Origin: Acidobacteriota bacterium
Lineage (GTDB): Bacteria; Acidobacteriota; Vicinamibacteria; Vicinamibacterales; CAVVIG01
NCBI GenBank assembly: GCA_003222395.1
Contig: QHWB01000039.1
Span: 1 to 64,000 of the forward strand
Direction of reading: 5' to 3'
DNA: 64,000 nucleotides
The notes under the pieces are model-generated. The model was not told where the DNA came from, ran no database searches, and saw only the letters and a list, made by a program, of their open reading frames with translations. Position numbers and translations under genes: made by a program. Positions 24,873 to 34,043 of this stretch are shown in pieces. The stretch's first letter is position 1. Each line of letters opens with the position of its first letter.

Positions 24873-24913
24873 GCCTGCATTCGGTGGCTGGCAGCCCTGA
24901 AAGGCTGCGCTAC
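24856..24913. repeat. Family-B palindromic element between convergent genes
   Basis: Outer arms GTAGCGCA (24856-24863) and TGCGCTAC (24906-24913) enclose two inner hairpins, GCAGGCCTTTAGGCCTGC (24861-24878) and GCAGCCCTGAAAGGCTGC (24891-24908). Both flanking convergent genes end inside it (stops at 24870-24872 and 24912-24910). It could act as a bidirectional terminator. Confidence 0.8.
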
Positions 24914-26076
24914 CGCGCCGTCGGGGCTTCCTGAAGCGCCGGCAGCGTCGTCAGGGCGTTCGGCAGAGCCGTAAACGGCGCTACCGAAGGCTCGTTGCTC
25001 CGCGCCACCAGCGTCACCGCAACACCCTTCCCAATCTCGCGCGTGACGATCAGCAGCAGCGGCTGATCGCGTTCTGGATCGATCAATAGATGCGGCGGCG
25101 CGGCGAGCTCGCCGGTTGCCGCGATTTCCCCGGCGGGCGCGCCGTCTTTGCTGTTGAATCCGCGCAGCGGAGGCTGAAGGCCGCCGACGACGACCGTGGC
25201 GCCGGCCTGCACCGGACCTGCCGTTGGACGAAGCCGCAGCATCTGAATCCACTGCTGGACGCCATTGCTCCGGTTCAGCGCGCGGAGGACGTTGTCGAGC
25301 GAGGCGAAGTACACGCGCTGCTCGTCGACGGCCGGCAATCCCCTGACGTCCGCGCCGGTGCGCCAGCGCCAATCGACGATTCCGTCGGACGATTTCAGGC
25401 AATAGAGGAAGTTGTCGGCCGCGCCCACGAACAATTGATCGTCGACGGCGAGGATCTCGTTCGGCTGACCGCCAAGCCGCCGCTCCCATACAAGCTGTCC
25501 GTCTTCGACGTTCAACGCGACGACGCGGGCGTTGTCCAGCGGCACGTACACGCGATCGGCCGCGATCGTCGGCGAGGCATGCGCCGGCGATCCGATGTCG
25601 CGCCGCCAAATCACTTCGCCGTCGCTGGATCGGATCGCGATGATCGATCCGGCTGCGCTGGCGAGCACCAGCCAGCCTGCGTGCCAGGCAGGAGCAACAG
25701 CGAGTTTGTCGGCGATCGACGTTGTCCAGGCGCCCGATCCGTCGCCGTCGTTCAACGCCGTGAGCGAATCGCCTTGCATGAAAAAGATCGATCCGCCGCC
25801 CGCCGCGGGCGCGCTCGTCAACGCGGCCGGTACGATCCACTGCTGCGTGCCCGACACGAGGTCGTAGGCGACGAGTCGATCGCCGTCGATCGCGAAATAG
25901 CCGCGCGTGGCGTCGTAGGCGGGCGGCTGTCGGAGCTGGTTGTTGAGCGCGAGCGACCAGACCGTGCGAACCGGAAAGAAGGGAATCGGGCCGCGGCCGA
26001 CCTTTGCCGGCGCGAGCGCGATCGATGCGATCAGGGCAGCTGCACTACAACATATTGTGGTTGTCCGCTGCGCCAC
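24910..26076 (-). CDS. Exported PQQ-like beta-propeller protein (BamB-like)
   Basis: 388 residues. The N-terminus has a hydrophobic segment ([19 protein letters not shown]), probably a signal. The rest is made of PQQ-type repeats: [111 protein letters not shown]. This matches outer-membrane assembly lipoprotein BamB in architecture, but there is no clear lipobox, so call it BamB-like. The GTG start lies about 6 nt after TATTAT, suggesting a leaderless mRNA. It is divergent from guaA. Confidence 0.75.
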   Translation of the reverse strand: MAQRTTTICCSAAALIASIALAPAKVGRGPIPFFPVRTVWSLALNNQLRQPPAYDATRGYFAIDGDRLVAYDLVSGTQQWIVPAALTSAPAAGGGSIFFMQGDSLTALNDGDGSGAWTTSIADKLAVAPAWHAGWLVLASAAGSIIAIRSSDGEVIWRRDIGSPAHASPTIAADRVYVPLDNARVVALNVEDGQLVWERRLGGQPNEILAVDDQLFVGAADNFLYCLKSSDGIVDWRWRTGADVRGLPAVDEQRVYFASLDNVLRALNRSNGVQQWIQMLRLRPTAGPVQAGATVVVGGLQPPLRGFNSKDGAPAGEIAATGELAAPPHLLIDPERDQPLLLIVTREIGKGVAVTLVARSNEPSVAPFTALPNALTTLPALQEAPTAR

Positions 26077-26081
26077 ACCGC

Positions 26082-26088
26082 TATAATA
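26082..26088. promoter_or_regulatory. Shared near-palindromic -10 region of guaA and the BamB-like gene
   Basis: The sequence GCTATAATAGC supplies TATAAT (26082-26087) on the plus strand, 22 nt before guaA. It also supplies TATTAT (26088-26083) on the minus strand, 6 nt before GTG 26076. One AT core could therefore serve both divergent transcripts, although not simultaneously. Confidence 0.5.
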
Positions 26089-26109
26089 GCGTTTATCCGT
26101 TCAGGCTCC

Positions 26110-27672
26110 GTGGCCCACCAAACCATCATCGTTCTGGATTTCGGCTCGCAGTACACGCAATTGATCGCTCGGCGCCTGCGGGAGCTGTCGGTCTACTCCG
26201 AAGTATGGGCGCCCGACACGCCGGCCGAGAAAATCGCCGAAGGCAAACCCGCAGGCATCATCCTCTCGGGCGGACCGAAGAGCGTTTCGGATCCCGGCGC
26301 GCCGCAATGCGACCGACGACTGTTCGATCTCGACGTACCGGTACTCGGGATCTGTTACGGCATGCAGCTGATGGCCCATGCGCTGGGCGGCACGGTCGCG
26401 CCGGCGCCGCAGCGCGAGTTCGGTCACGCGCGCGTCAGGATCGGATGCGGCTCAGGTGCGATCGGGCCGGGCGACGGGGCGGCGCTCTTTACCGGCGTGC
26501 CCGACGAAATCAAAGTCTGGGCGAGCCACGGCGATTTCGTCGCGGCGGCGCCGGCCGGTTTTTCGGTGCTCGGCACGAGCGCGAACGCGCCGGTCGCGGC
26601 GATGGCCGACACGCGGCGCAGTTTGTACGCGCTGCTTTTTCATCCTGAAGTGGCGCACACGGAGCGCGGCCTCGAAATCCTCCGCAATTTCGCATACGGC
26701 ATCTGCGGCTGTACCGGCGACTGGACGATGGCGTCGTTCGTGGCAGAGGCGACCGCGCGGATTCGCGCACGGGTCGATGGCCGACGCATTGTCTGCGCGC
26801 TCAGCGGCGGCGTCGATTCGACGGTGGCGGCGTTGATCATCCATCGAGCCGTCGGACAGCAACTGACGTGCATCTTCGTCGACAACGGCGTGCTGCGGCT
26901 GAACGAAGCGGACCAGGTTCGAAAGCGGTTCGAGCGGCTGCAGCTTCCGCTCGTGTTCGCCGATGCCTCGAGCCTGTTCCTCGATCGGCTCGCGGGCGTG
27001 GTCGATCCCGAGAAGAAGCGGAAGATCATCGGTGCGACGTTCATCGACGTGTTCGAGACCGAGGCCGAGAAGCTCGGTCAGGTCGAGTTCCTGGCACAGG
27101 GGACGCTGTATCCCGACGTGATCGAGTCGGTGCCGATCGTCGGCCAGGCATCGTTGATCAAGAGTCATCACAACGTCGGAGGACTGCCGGAGCGAATGCG
27201 GATGAAGCTCGTCGAGCCGCTGCGCGAGCTGTTCAAGGACGAGGTCCGGCGCGTCGGCCGGCAGCTGGGACTCGACGAAGAATTCGTGGTGCGCCAGCCG
27301 TTTCCCGGACCGGGCCTGGCCGTGCGCATCCTCGGCGAGGTGACGCCGGAGCGGCTGAACCTGCTGCGGCGTGCGGACGCGGTCGTCGCCGAAGAAGTAC
27401 GGCGGGACGGCTGGTACTCGCGGCTGTGGCAAAGCTTCGCCGTGCTGCTGCCGGTCCAGAGCGTCGGCGTCATGGGCGACGAGCGGACGTACGAATATAC
27501 CGTCGCCATTCGAGCGGTCGAGAGCCGCGACGGCATGACCGCGGACTGGGCACGGTTGCCACACGATCTGCTCGCGCGCATCTCGTCGCGTATCGTCAAC
27601 GAAGTCCGCGGCATCAACCGCGTCGTCTACGACATCTCGTCGAAACCGCCGTCGACGATCGAGTGGGAGTAG
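26110..27672 (+). CDS. guaA: GMP synthase (glutamine-hydrolysing)
   Basis: 520 residues from GTG 26110, the normal family length; the frame is open for a further 1 kb upstream only as a shadow. GuaA aminates XMP to GMP. The N-terminal amidotransferase starts [20 protein letters not shown] and has the nucleophile Cys in [10 protein letters not shown] and the His-Glu pair in [11 protein letters not shown]. The ATP pyrophosphatase P-loop is [10 protein letters not shown], and the C-terminal dimerisation domain ends PPSTIEWE. The next gene, dnaE, starts 2 nt after the stop. Confidence 0.97.
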   Translation: MAHQTIIVLDFGSQYTQLIARRLRELSVYSEVWAPDTPAEKIAEGKPAGIILSGGPKSVSDPGAPQCDRRLFDLDVPVLGICYGMQLMAHALGGTVAPAPQREFGHARVRIGCGSGAIGPGDGAALFTGVPDEIKVWASHGDFVAAAPAGFSVLGTSANAPVAAMADTRRSLYALLFHPEVAHTERGLEILRNFAYGICGCTGDWTMASFVAEATARIRARVDGRRIVCALSGGVDSTVAALIIHRAVGQQLTCIFVDNGVLRLNEADQVRKRFERLQLPLVFADASSLFLDRLAGVVDPEKKRKIIGATFIDVFETEAEKLGQVEFLAQGTLYPDVIESVPIVGQASLIKSHHNVGGLPERMRMKLVEPLRELFKDEVRRVGRQLGLDEEFVVRQPFPGPGLAVRILGEVTPERLNLLRRADAVVAEEVRRDGWYSRLWQSFAVLLPVQSVGVMGDERTYEYTVAIRAVESRDGMTADWARLPHDLLARISSRIVNEVRGINRVVYDISSKPPSTIEWE

Positions 27673-27673
27673 G

Positions 27674-30600
27674 GTGCCTCAGTTCGTTCATCTTCATCTC
27701 CACACTGAGTTTTCGCTGCTCGATGGGGCGTGCCGGATCGACGAGCTGCTCGATCAGGCCGCGAGGCTGCAGATGCCGGCGATCGCGGTCACCGAGCACG
27801 GGAATCTTTTCTCGTCGGTGATGTTCCACGATCATGCGCGGCAGAAGGGCGTGAAGCCGATTCTCGGCTGCGAGGTGTACGTCGCGCCGGGGGATCGGCG
27901 GCACAAGAACGGCAATCCGGGCGAGACCGCCAATCACCTCGTGCTGCTCGCCGAAACGAACGAGGGCTACCACAACCTGATCAAGCTCGTCTCCGCCGGC
28001 TACACCGAGGGCTTCTATTACAAGCCGCGCATCGACAAGGAGCTGCTGTCGCAGCATGCAACCGGCCTGATTGGCCTGAGCTCGTGTCTCAAAGGTGAAG
28101 TGGCCGAAGGGCTCTCGCACGCGCAGGACAAGAAAGCGCGCGACGCGGCGGCCAGCTACAAGGACATTCTCGGCGCGCAGAACTTCTTCCTCGAGATGCA
28201 GTGGCACGGTATCGAGGAACAGCGGATCGTCAACGGCGGCATTCCGGCAATCGCGAAGGACCTCGGCCTCGGGCTCGTGTGCACCAACGATGTCCATTAC
28301 CTGCGCGACACCGACGCCCATCCGCACGACATCCTGCTCTGCATCGGCACCGGAAAGGCGTTCAGCGATCCGAAGCGATTGCGGTACGAGGCGCGGCAAT
28401 TCTTTCTGAAGTCGCCGGATCAGATGGCCGACGCGTTCAGGGATCATCCGGACGCGCTCGCCAACACGGTCCGCATCGCCGAGCGGTGCCACGTGACTCT
28501 CCCCGAAGGCGAGAACTACCTGCCGAACTTCGACGTTCCCGCCGGCTTCACGCTGGACGAGTACTTCGAGCACGTCGTCCGCCAGGGGTTCAGCGAGCGG
28601 CTGCCGCGACTGAAGCAGCTTGCCGCGTCGGCTTCGCTGCGGCACACGATCGACGAGTACGAGCGGCGCCTCTCGTACGAAATCGACATGATCAAACAGA
28701 TGAAGTACCCCGGGTACTTCCTGATCGTGTGGGACTTCATCCGCTACGCGCGCGAGCAGCGGATACCGGTGGGCCCGGGGCGTGGATCGGCGGCCGGCAG
28801 CCTCGTCGCGTATTGCCTGCGCATCACCGACGTCGATCCAATCGACTTCGATCTCATCTTCGAGCGGTTCCTGAATCCGGAGCGGATCTCGCTGCCGGAC
28901 ATCGACATCGATTTCTGCGAGCGGCGGCGCGGCGAGGTCATCGAGTACGTCACGCGCAAGTACGGCCGCGAGAACGTCGCCCAGATCATCACGTTCGGGA
29001 CGATGAAGGCGAAGGCGGTCGTCCGCGACGTCGGCCGCGTCCTCGAGATGCCGTTCGGCGACGTCGACAAGGTGGCAAAGCAGATTCCGGCAGCGCTCGA
29101 CATGACGCTCGACAAGGCGCTCGACGAGAGCGAGCCGCTGCGACAGATGGAGCAGAACGATCCGAAGGTCAAGGAGCTGCTCAACGTCGCGAGACGGCTC
29201 GAAGGGATGACCCGCCACGCGTCGGTTCACGCCGCAGGCGTCGTCATCGCACCGAAGGCGATCACCGAGTACGCGCCGCTCTATCGCGGGACGCACGACG
29301 AAATCGTCACGCAGTGGTCGATGAAGGACATCGAACGCATGGGGCTGCTCAAGATGGACTTCCTCGGCCTCAGCACGCTGACGCTCATCGACGACTGTAT
29401 CGAGGAGATCAAGCGGACGACGGGCATCGAGCTCGACATCGAGGACATCCCGCTCGACGATGCGAAGACGTATCAGATTTTTCAGGAAGGGCAGACGTAC
29501 GGCATCTTCCAGTTCGAATCGAGCGGCATGCGCGACATTCTGCGCAAGGCGAAGCCGCAGCGGCTCGACGACCTGATCGCGCTGAACGCGCTGTATCGTC
29601 CCGGTCCGCTGCGCAGCGGCATGGTCGACGACTTCATCGCGCGCAAGCAGGGGAAGACCGAGGTGAAATACGAGCTGCCGGAGCTCGAGCCGATCCTCTC
29701 GGACACCTACGGCGTCATCGCCTACCAGGAACAGGTGATGCGCATCTCGAACGTCGTCGCCGGCTTCACGCTCGGCGAGGCCGACATTCTCCGCAAGGCG
29801 ATGGGGAAGAAGAAGGCCGACGTGATGCAGAAGATGCGCGACTCGTTCGTGCAGGGGGCGAAGAAGAACGGCACGTCGGAAAAGAAAGCCGGCTACCTGT
29901 TCGAGCTGATGGAGCACTTCGCCGGATACGGCTTCAACAAGTCTCACTCGACGGCCTACGCGTTCCTGGCGTATCAGACGGCGTATCTCAAAGCGAATTA
30001 CCCTCGGCACTTCGCCGCGTCGCTCCTGACGATCGAGGCGGCGAACACCGACAAGCTCGCCTTGTATCTCGGTGAGTGCCGCGACCGGGGCGTGCACGTG
30101 TTGCCGCCCGACATCAACGAAAGCCAGCTGCGCTTCACCGTCGAGGCCGACAAAGGCGTGCGCTTCGGTCTGACGGCTGTGAAGAACGTCGGCGAGGGGG
30201 CCATCGCGTCGCTGCTCGAGGTTCGGAAGAAGCAAGGGCGCATCCGATCGATGGTCTCGCTGTGCGAGGAGCTCGATCTGCGCCTGGTCAACAAGCGCGT
30301 GTTCGAGAGTCTGATCAAGGCCGGCGCGTTCGACTCGCTCGCGAAAGGAACGGCGCACGAGGCGCTGCCATCGACGGCGCTCCGCCCGCGGCTGATGGCG
30401 GCGATCGACGCCGCATGCGACTACGGCGCCCGCGCGCAGCGCGATCGTGAGCAGGGGCAGGCGCAGCTGTTCGGCGGCTTCGACGATGATTCGGTCGCTG
30501 TTGCAGCTGCAGGCGACGGCTGTAAAGCCGTCCCGCTACCCGAAGCAATGCCGTGGACCGAGGCAGAGCAGCTCGCGTTCGAGAAAGAGACGCTCGGTTT

Positions 30601-31243
30601 GTATTGGAGCGGACATCCGGTCGATCGCTATGCGGCGGCGTTGAGAGAATTCGGCGCGAAGTCGGTCGCCGACCTTTCCGAGACGCAGGCGGCGGCGCGC
30701 GACAGCAGCTGGGGACCCGGGGGCCCGAAGCCGATCGAACCCGACACGAGCATCGGTGGTATCGTCGCGGCCGTGAGGCCGCTCAAGACGAAAAAGGGCG
30801 ATCGGATGGCGGTCTTCACGCTCGAGGACGCGCAGGGAAGCGTCGAGATCATCGCGTTCCCCGAGGCCTATCAGCGCGCGGCCGGCATGATCGAGCCGGG
30901 CACCATGGTCCTCGTGCGCGGCAAGCTCGAACGCGACGATGAAACGTCGCGCATTCTGGCGTCGGAGATCGCGCCGATCGAGAGCGTGCGCGAGAAGCTC
31001 GCGCGCGAAGTCGCGATCCATCTGCGGAAGCCAGCCGACCGGGACACGCTCGAAGCGCTCGTCGCGATCTTCTCGCGCCACCGCGGCGATCGAAAGGTGT
31101 CGTTCGACGTCGAGACAGGCGAAGCGCCGAACCGGCTGCGCGTGAAAGTCGACTTGAGCTCGCAGATCCGCGTGCGGCCATCGCCCGCGCTGATCCAGGA
31201 CATCGAGCAAGTCGTGGGTGAAGGCGCCGTCGAACTCCGATAA
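27674..31243 (+). CDS. dnaE: DNA polymerase III alpha subunit
   Basis: 1,189 residues, full length (DnaE1 type). It starts at GTG 27674 with the PHP domain (FVHLHLHTEFSLLDGACRI). The polymerase core has GPGRGSAAGSLVAYCL and the catalytic Asp pair in LPDIDIDFCERRR, with a further acidic block LLKMDFLGLSTL. The C-terminus has an OB domain (IGGIVAAVRPLKTKKGDRMA) and a tau-binding-like tail. Residues about 940-960, in the linker before MPWTEAEQLAFEKETLG, are encoded by a small palindromic repeat. Gene order guaA-dnaE-accA-recJ with short gaps suggests one transcript. Confidence 0.97.
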   Translation: MPQFVHLHLHTEFSLLDGACRIDELLDQAARLQMPAIAVTEHGNLFSSVMFHDHARQKGVKPILGCEVYVAPGDRRHKNGNPGETANHLVLLAETNEGYHNLIKLVSAGYTEGFYYKPRIDKELLSQHATGLIGLSSCLKGEVAEGLSHAQDKKARDAAASYKDILGAQNFFLEMQWHGIEEQRIVNGGIPAIAKDLGLGLVCTNDVHYLRDTDAHPHDILLCIGTGKAFSDPKRLRYEARQFFLKSPDQMADAFRDHPDALANTVRIAERCHVTLPEGENYLPNFDVPAGFTLDEYFEHVVRQGFSERLPRLKQLAASASLRHTIDEYERRLSYEIDMIKQMKYPGYFLIVWDFIRYAREQRIPVGPGRGSAAGSLVAYCLRITDVDPIDFDLIFERFLNPERISLPDIDIDFCERRRGEVIEYVTRKYGRENVAQIITFGTMKAKAVVRDVGRVLEMPFGDVDKVAKQIPAALDMTLDKALDESEPLRQMEQNDPKVKELLNVARRLEGMTRHASVHAAGVVIAPKAITEYAPLYRGTHDEIVTQWSMKDIERMGLLKMDFLGLSTLTLIDDCIEEIKRTTGIELDIEDIPLDDAKTYQIFQEGQTYGIFQFESSGMRDILRKAKPQRLDDLIALNALYRPGPLRSGMVDDFIARKQGKTEVKYELPELEPILSDTYGVIAYQEQVMRISNVVAGFTLGEADILRKAMGKKKADVMQKMRDSFVQGAKKNGTSEKKAGYLFELMEHFAGYGFNKSHSTAYAFLAYQTAYLKANYPRHFAASLLTIEAANTDKLALYLGECRDRGVHVLPPDINESQLRFTVEADKGVRFGLTAVKNVGEGAIASLLEVRKKQGRIRSMVSLCEELDLRLVNKRVFESLIKAGAFDSLAKGTAHEALPSTALRPRLMAAIDAACDYGARAQRDREQGQAQLFGGFDDDSVAVAAAGDGCKAVPLPEAMPWTEAEQLAFEKETLGLYWSGHPVDRYAAALREFGAKSVADLSETQAAARDSSWGPGGPKPIEPDTSIGGIVAAVRPLKTKKGDRMAVFTLEDAQGSVEIIAFPEAYQRAAGMIEPGTMVLVRGKLERDDETSRILASEIAPIESVREKLAREVAIHLRKPADRDTLEALVAIFSRHRGDRKVSFDVETGEAPNRLRVKVDLSSQIRVRPSPALIQDIEQVVGEGAVELR
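30515..30539. repeat. Half family-B palindrome inside dnaE
   Basis: The hairpin GACGGC/GCCGTC (30515-30520 and 30527-30532, loop TGTAAA) is followed by CCGCTAC. On the other strand it reads GTAGCGGGACGGCTTTACAG, the family-B half-unit layout (GTAGCG...CTTT...CAG). It lies in a linker, in frame. Confidence 0.5.
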
Positions 31244-31262
31244 CTGCTCGCCACGGTGACTG

Positions 31263-32237
31263 ATGCCGGCTGAAACGCTCGAGTTCGAGGAGCCGATCGC
31301 CGTTCTCCTCAAGGAGATCGACGCGCTGACGCTGTTGCCGCGCACCGACGCGCGCGACCGCGAGATCGAATCGCTCCGGCGCCGCATCGAATCGGTTCGC
31401 GAGGAGCTGTATCGCTCGCTGACGCCGTGGCAGCGCGTCCTCGTGTCCCGTCATCCGAATCGTCCCGGGCTGCACGATTACCTCGATCGGCTGTTCCGCG
31501 GCTTCGCGGAAGTCCATGGCGACCGCCGCTTCGCCGACGATCACGCCATCATGGCCGGCTTCGCGGAGTACCGAGGTCAACCCGTCGTGGTCGTGGGCCA
31601 CGTGAAGGGCAGCGACACGAAGGAAAAAATTTTCCGCAATTTCGGCTACGCGCGGCCCGAGGGGTACCGCAAGGCGCTGCGGGTGATGCGGATCGCGGAG
31701 AAGTTCCGGCGGCCGATCGTGGTCTTCGTCGACACGCCCGCCGCCTATCCGGGCATCGAATCGGAGGAGCGGGGTGTCGCGGAAGCCATCGCGGTCAACC
31801 TGCGCGAGATGATGCTCATCGACGCGCCGATCGTCGTCATCGTGTCCGGCGAGGGCGGCAGCGGCGGCGCGCTCGGCATCGCCGTCGGCGACCGCGTGCT
31901 GATGCAGGAGTTCGCCATCTACAGCGTCATCCCGCCGGAAGGATGCGCCGCGATTCTGTGGCGCGACGCCTCGAAGAAAGTCGAAGCGGCCGACGCGCTG
32001 AAGCTGACCGCGCCCGATCTGTTGCAGGCCGGCGCCATCGACGAAATCGTGCGCGAGCCGATCGGCGGCGCGCACACCAACGCCGACGCCGCGGCACGGC
32101 TCCTCGATGAGGCGCTCGCGCGCGCGCTCACCGAGATTTCCGCCGTCGACAGCGAAGTGCGACTCGAGAAGCGGTATGCGAAGTTTCGGGCGATGGGTCG
32201 GGTGGGCATCGATTTCGTTGATGAGAGCACCGCATGA
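31263..32237 (+). CDS. accA: Acetyl-CoA carboxylase carboxyltransferase alpha subunit
   Basis: 324 residues, standard length. AccA with AccD transfers CO2 from carboxybiotin to acetyl-CoA, the first step of fatty acid synthesis. The start LEFEEPIAVLLKEIDAL and the blocks GDRRFADDHAIMAGFAEYRG, PEGYRKALRVMRIAEKF and GEGGSGGALGIAVGD are diagnostic. It begins 19 nt after dnaE and overlaps recJ by 4 nt. AccD, AccB and AccC are not in the window. Confidence 0.97.
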   Translation: MPAETLEFEEPIAVLLKEIDALTLLPRTDARDREIESLRRRIESVREELYRSLTPWQRVLVSRHPNRPGLHDYLDRLFRGFAEVHGDRRFADDHAIMAGFAEYRGQPVVVVGHVKGSDTKEKIFRNFGYARPEGYRKALRVMRIAEKFRRPIVVFVDTPAAYPGIESEERGVAEAIAVNLREMMLIDAPIVVIVSGEGGSGGALGIAVGDRVLMQEFAIYSVIPPEGCAAILWRDASKKVEAADALKLTAPDLLQAGAIDEIVREPIGGAHTNADAAARLLDEALARALTEISAVDSEVRLEKRYAKFRAMGRVGIDFVDESTA

Positions 32238-33943
32238 TTCCGCTTCGCTGGGACTGCAATACCTGTGACGAAACCGCCGCGAACGCTCTGGCCGCGGCGA
32301 TCCGGATTGAGCCTGCCGTGGCGCGGCTGCTGTGTCAGCGCGGGATTGCGGATCCGGGTCTCGCCGAGCGGTTTCTAAACCCTTCGATCGATCATCTCCA
32401 CGATCCATGGCTGCTCGCGGACATGCGCGCCGCGGTCGATCGCATCCTCGCGGCGATCGCGCGCAGGGAGCGGATCGCGATTCACGGCGACTACGACGTC
32501 GACGGGATCACGTCGACGGTGATCCTGCGACGTGCACTGGAGCTACTTGGCGCCGATGTGGTGCATTTCATCCCGGAGCGGCTGAAGGACGGCTACGGAC
32601 TGCAGCCGGCGGCAATCGAACGGCTGCACGCCGACGGGGTGGCGCTGGTCGTCTCGGTCGACTGCGGCATCCGCGGCGCCGAGGCGGCGCGCCGCGCGCG
32701 CGAGCTGGGCATCGATCTGATCATCACCGATCATCACGAGCCCGACGCGGAGCTGCCGGCCGCGCTCGCCGTCATCAATCCCAAACGCCACGACTGCAGC
32801 TATCCGGACAAGGACCTCGCGGGCGTCGGCGTCGCCTTGAAGCTGGTGCAGTCGCTCTGCCGCGCCGCCGAGCGCGAGAGCTGGCTGCCGGGCTTCATCA
32901 AGGTCGCCGCCATCGGTACGCTGGCCGACGTCGTCCCCCTCGTGGGTGAGAACCGGGTCATCGCGAAGATCGGGCTCGACATGCTGTCGCGCGGCCCGCA
33001 CAAGATCGGATTGCGCTCGCTGCTCGACATCTCGGGGCTGACCGGCAAGACGATCGACAGCTACCACATCTCGTTTTTGCTGGCGCCGCGCGTCAACGCG
33101 GCGGGGCGCATGAGCACGCCCGACATCGCCACGCGGCTGCTGCTCGCGGCCGACGAGGCGATGGCCGACGAGGCGCGGCGTCTCGCGATGCAGCTCGATG
33201 GGGAGAACCTGCGGCGCCAGGAGGAAGAGGCGGAGATCCTCGCGGCGGCGAGGAAGATCGTCCAGACCGATCCCGATATCGGCGCGCGATCGGTGCTCGT
33301 CGTCGCCGGCGAGGGATGGCATCGCGGCGTCATCGGCATCGTGGCCAGCAAGCTCGTGGATACGTTCCACCGGCCGGCGATCGTGTTGTCGGTCGAGGAC
33401 GGCATCGCGCACGGCTCGTGCCGCAGCATCACCAAGTTCGACATGCTCGGCGCGCTCGAGCGCTGTGCGCACCTGTTCATCCGCTTCGGCGGACACAAAC
33501 AGGCGGCGGGTCTCGCGCTCGAGGCGGATCGGATCAAGGAACTGCGGCTGGCGGTCAACGCCGTCGCGGACGAGATTCTCGGGCCTGAGGACCTGATGCC
33601 GCGACTGCGCATCGACGCCGACCTCACTTTTCGCGGCATCACCGGCGGCGTGGCCGCCGGCATCGCCTCGCTCGCGCCGTTCGGCGCCGGGAACGCGCGT
33701 CCCGTGTTCGCCGCGCGGCGCGTGGAGATCATCGACGGTCCGCGCGTGCTGAAGGACCGTCACCTCAAGATGGCGCTGAAGCAGGACGGCCGCATCTTCC
33801 GCGCCGTCGCATGGCGCGCCGCCGAGCGCGCCGACTTCCTCACCGAGCACAAGGCCGCCATCGACGTGGCGTTCTCCCTCGAACAGAACCAGTACAATGG
33901 GGAAACGTTCGTCGATCTCAGCATTGCTGATTTCAGATTGTAG
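32234..33943 (+). CDS. recJ: Single-stranded-DNA-specific exonuclease RecJ
   Basis: 569 residues. RecJ degrades single-stranded DNA 5' to 3' in recombination and repair. The DHH phosphoesterase motifs are intact: IHGDYDVDGITSTVIL, VSVDCGI, and IITDHHEPDAELPAA with the DHH triad. The DHHA1 domain has IRFGGHKQAAGLALE, and the C-terminal OB domain follows. It overlaps accA by 4 nt. Its TAG stop (33941-33943) lies inside the first units of heptamer tract R4, so the final residues are repeat-encoded. Confidence 0.96.
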   Translation: MIPLRWDCNTCDETAANALAAAIRIEPAVARLLCQRGIADPGLAERFLNPSIDHLHDPWLLADMRAAVDRILAAIARRERIAIHGDYDVDGITSTVILRRALELLGADVVHFIPERLKDGYGLQPAAIERLHADGVALVVSVDCGIRGAEAARRARELGIDLIITDHHEPDAELPAALAVINPKRHDCSYPDKDLAGVGVALKLVQSLCRAAERESWLPGFIKVAAIGTLADVVPLVGENRVIAKIGLDMLSRGPHKIGLRSLLDISGLTGKTIDSYHISFLLAPRVNAAGRMSTPDIATRLLLAADEAMADEARRLAMQLDGENLRRQEEEAEILAAARKIVQTDPDIGARSVLVVAGEGWHRGVIGIVASKLVDTFHRPAIVLSVEDGIAHGSCRSITKFDMLGALERCAHLFIRFGGHKQAAGLALEADRIKELRLAVNAVADEILGPEDLMPRLRIDADLTFRGITGGVAAGIASLAPFGAGNARPVFAARRVEIIDGPRVLKDRHLKMALKQDGRIFRAVAWRAAERADFLTEHKAAIDVAFSLEQNQYNGETFVDLSIADFRL

Positions 33944-34041
33944 ATTGCAGATTGATTGCTGCATTGGCCCGAAATCGGCAATCTGAAATCAACAATCTGA
34001 AATCAACAATCTGAAATCAACAATCTGAAATCAACAATCTC
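33934..34041. repeat. Heptamer tract R4 with inverted arms (CAGATTG / CAATCTG)
   Basis: The left arm has CAGATTG, TAGATTG, CAGATTG (33934-33954). After a spacer, the right arm (33979-34041) has four perfect copies of the 14-mer CAATCTGAAATCAA plus CAATCTC. CAATCTG is the exact complement of CAGATTG, so the arms can pair. The tract contains the recJ stop and ends 2 nt before the lptC-type start ATG at 34044. Confidence 0.85.
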
Positions 34042-34043
34042 TT

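Noticed and set aside
25090-26109. N-terminal extension of guaA
   Set aside because: The open frame upstream is a shadow of the PQQ gene; GuaA family length and motif positions fit GTG 26110.
33979-34041. CRISPR-like direct repeats
   Set aside because: The period is 14 nt with no unique spacers between copies and no cas genes, so this is a tandem tract, not a CRISPR array.
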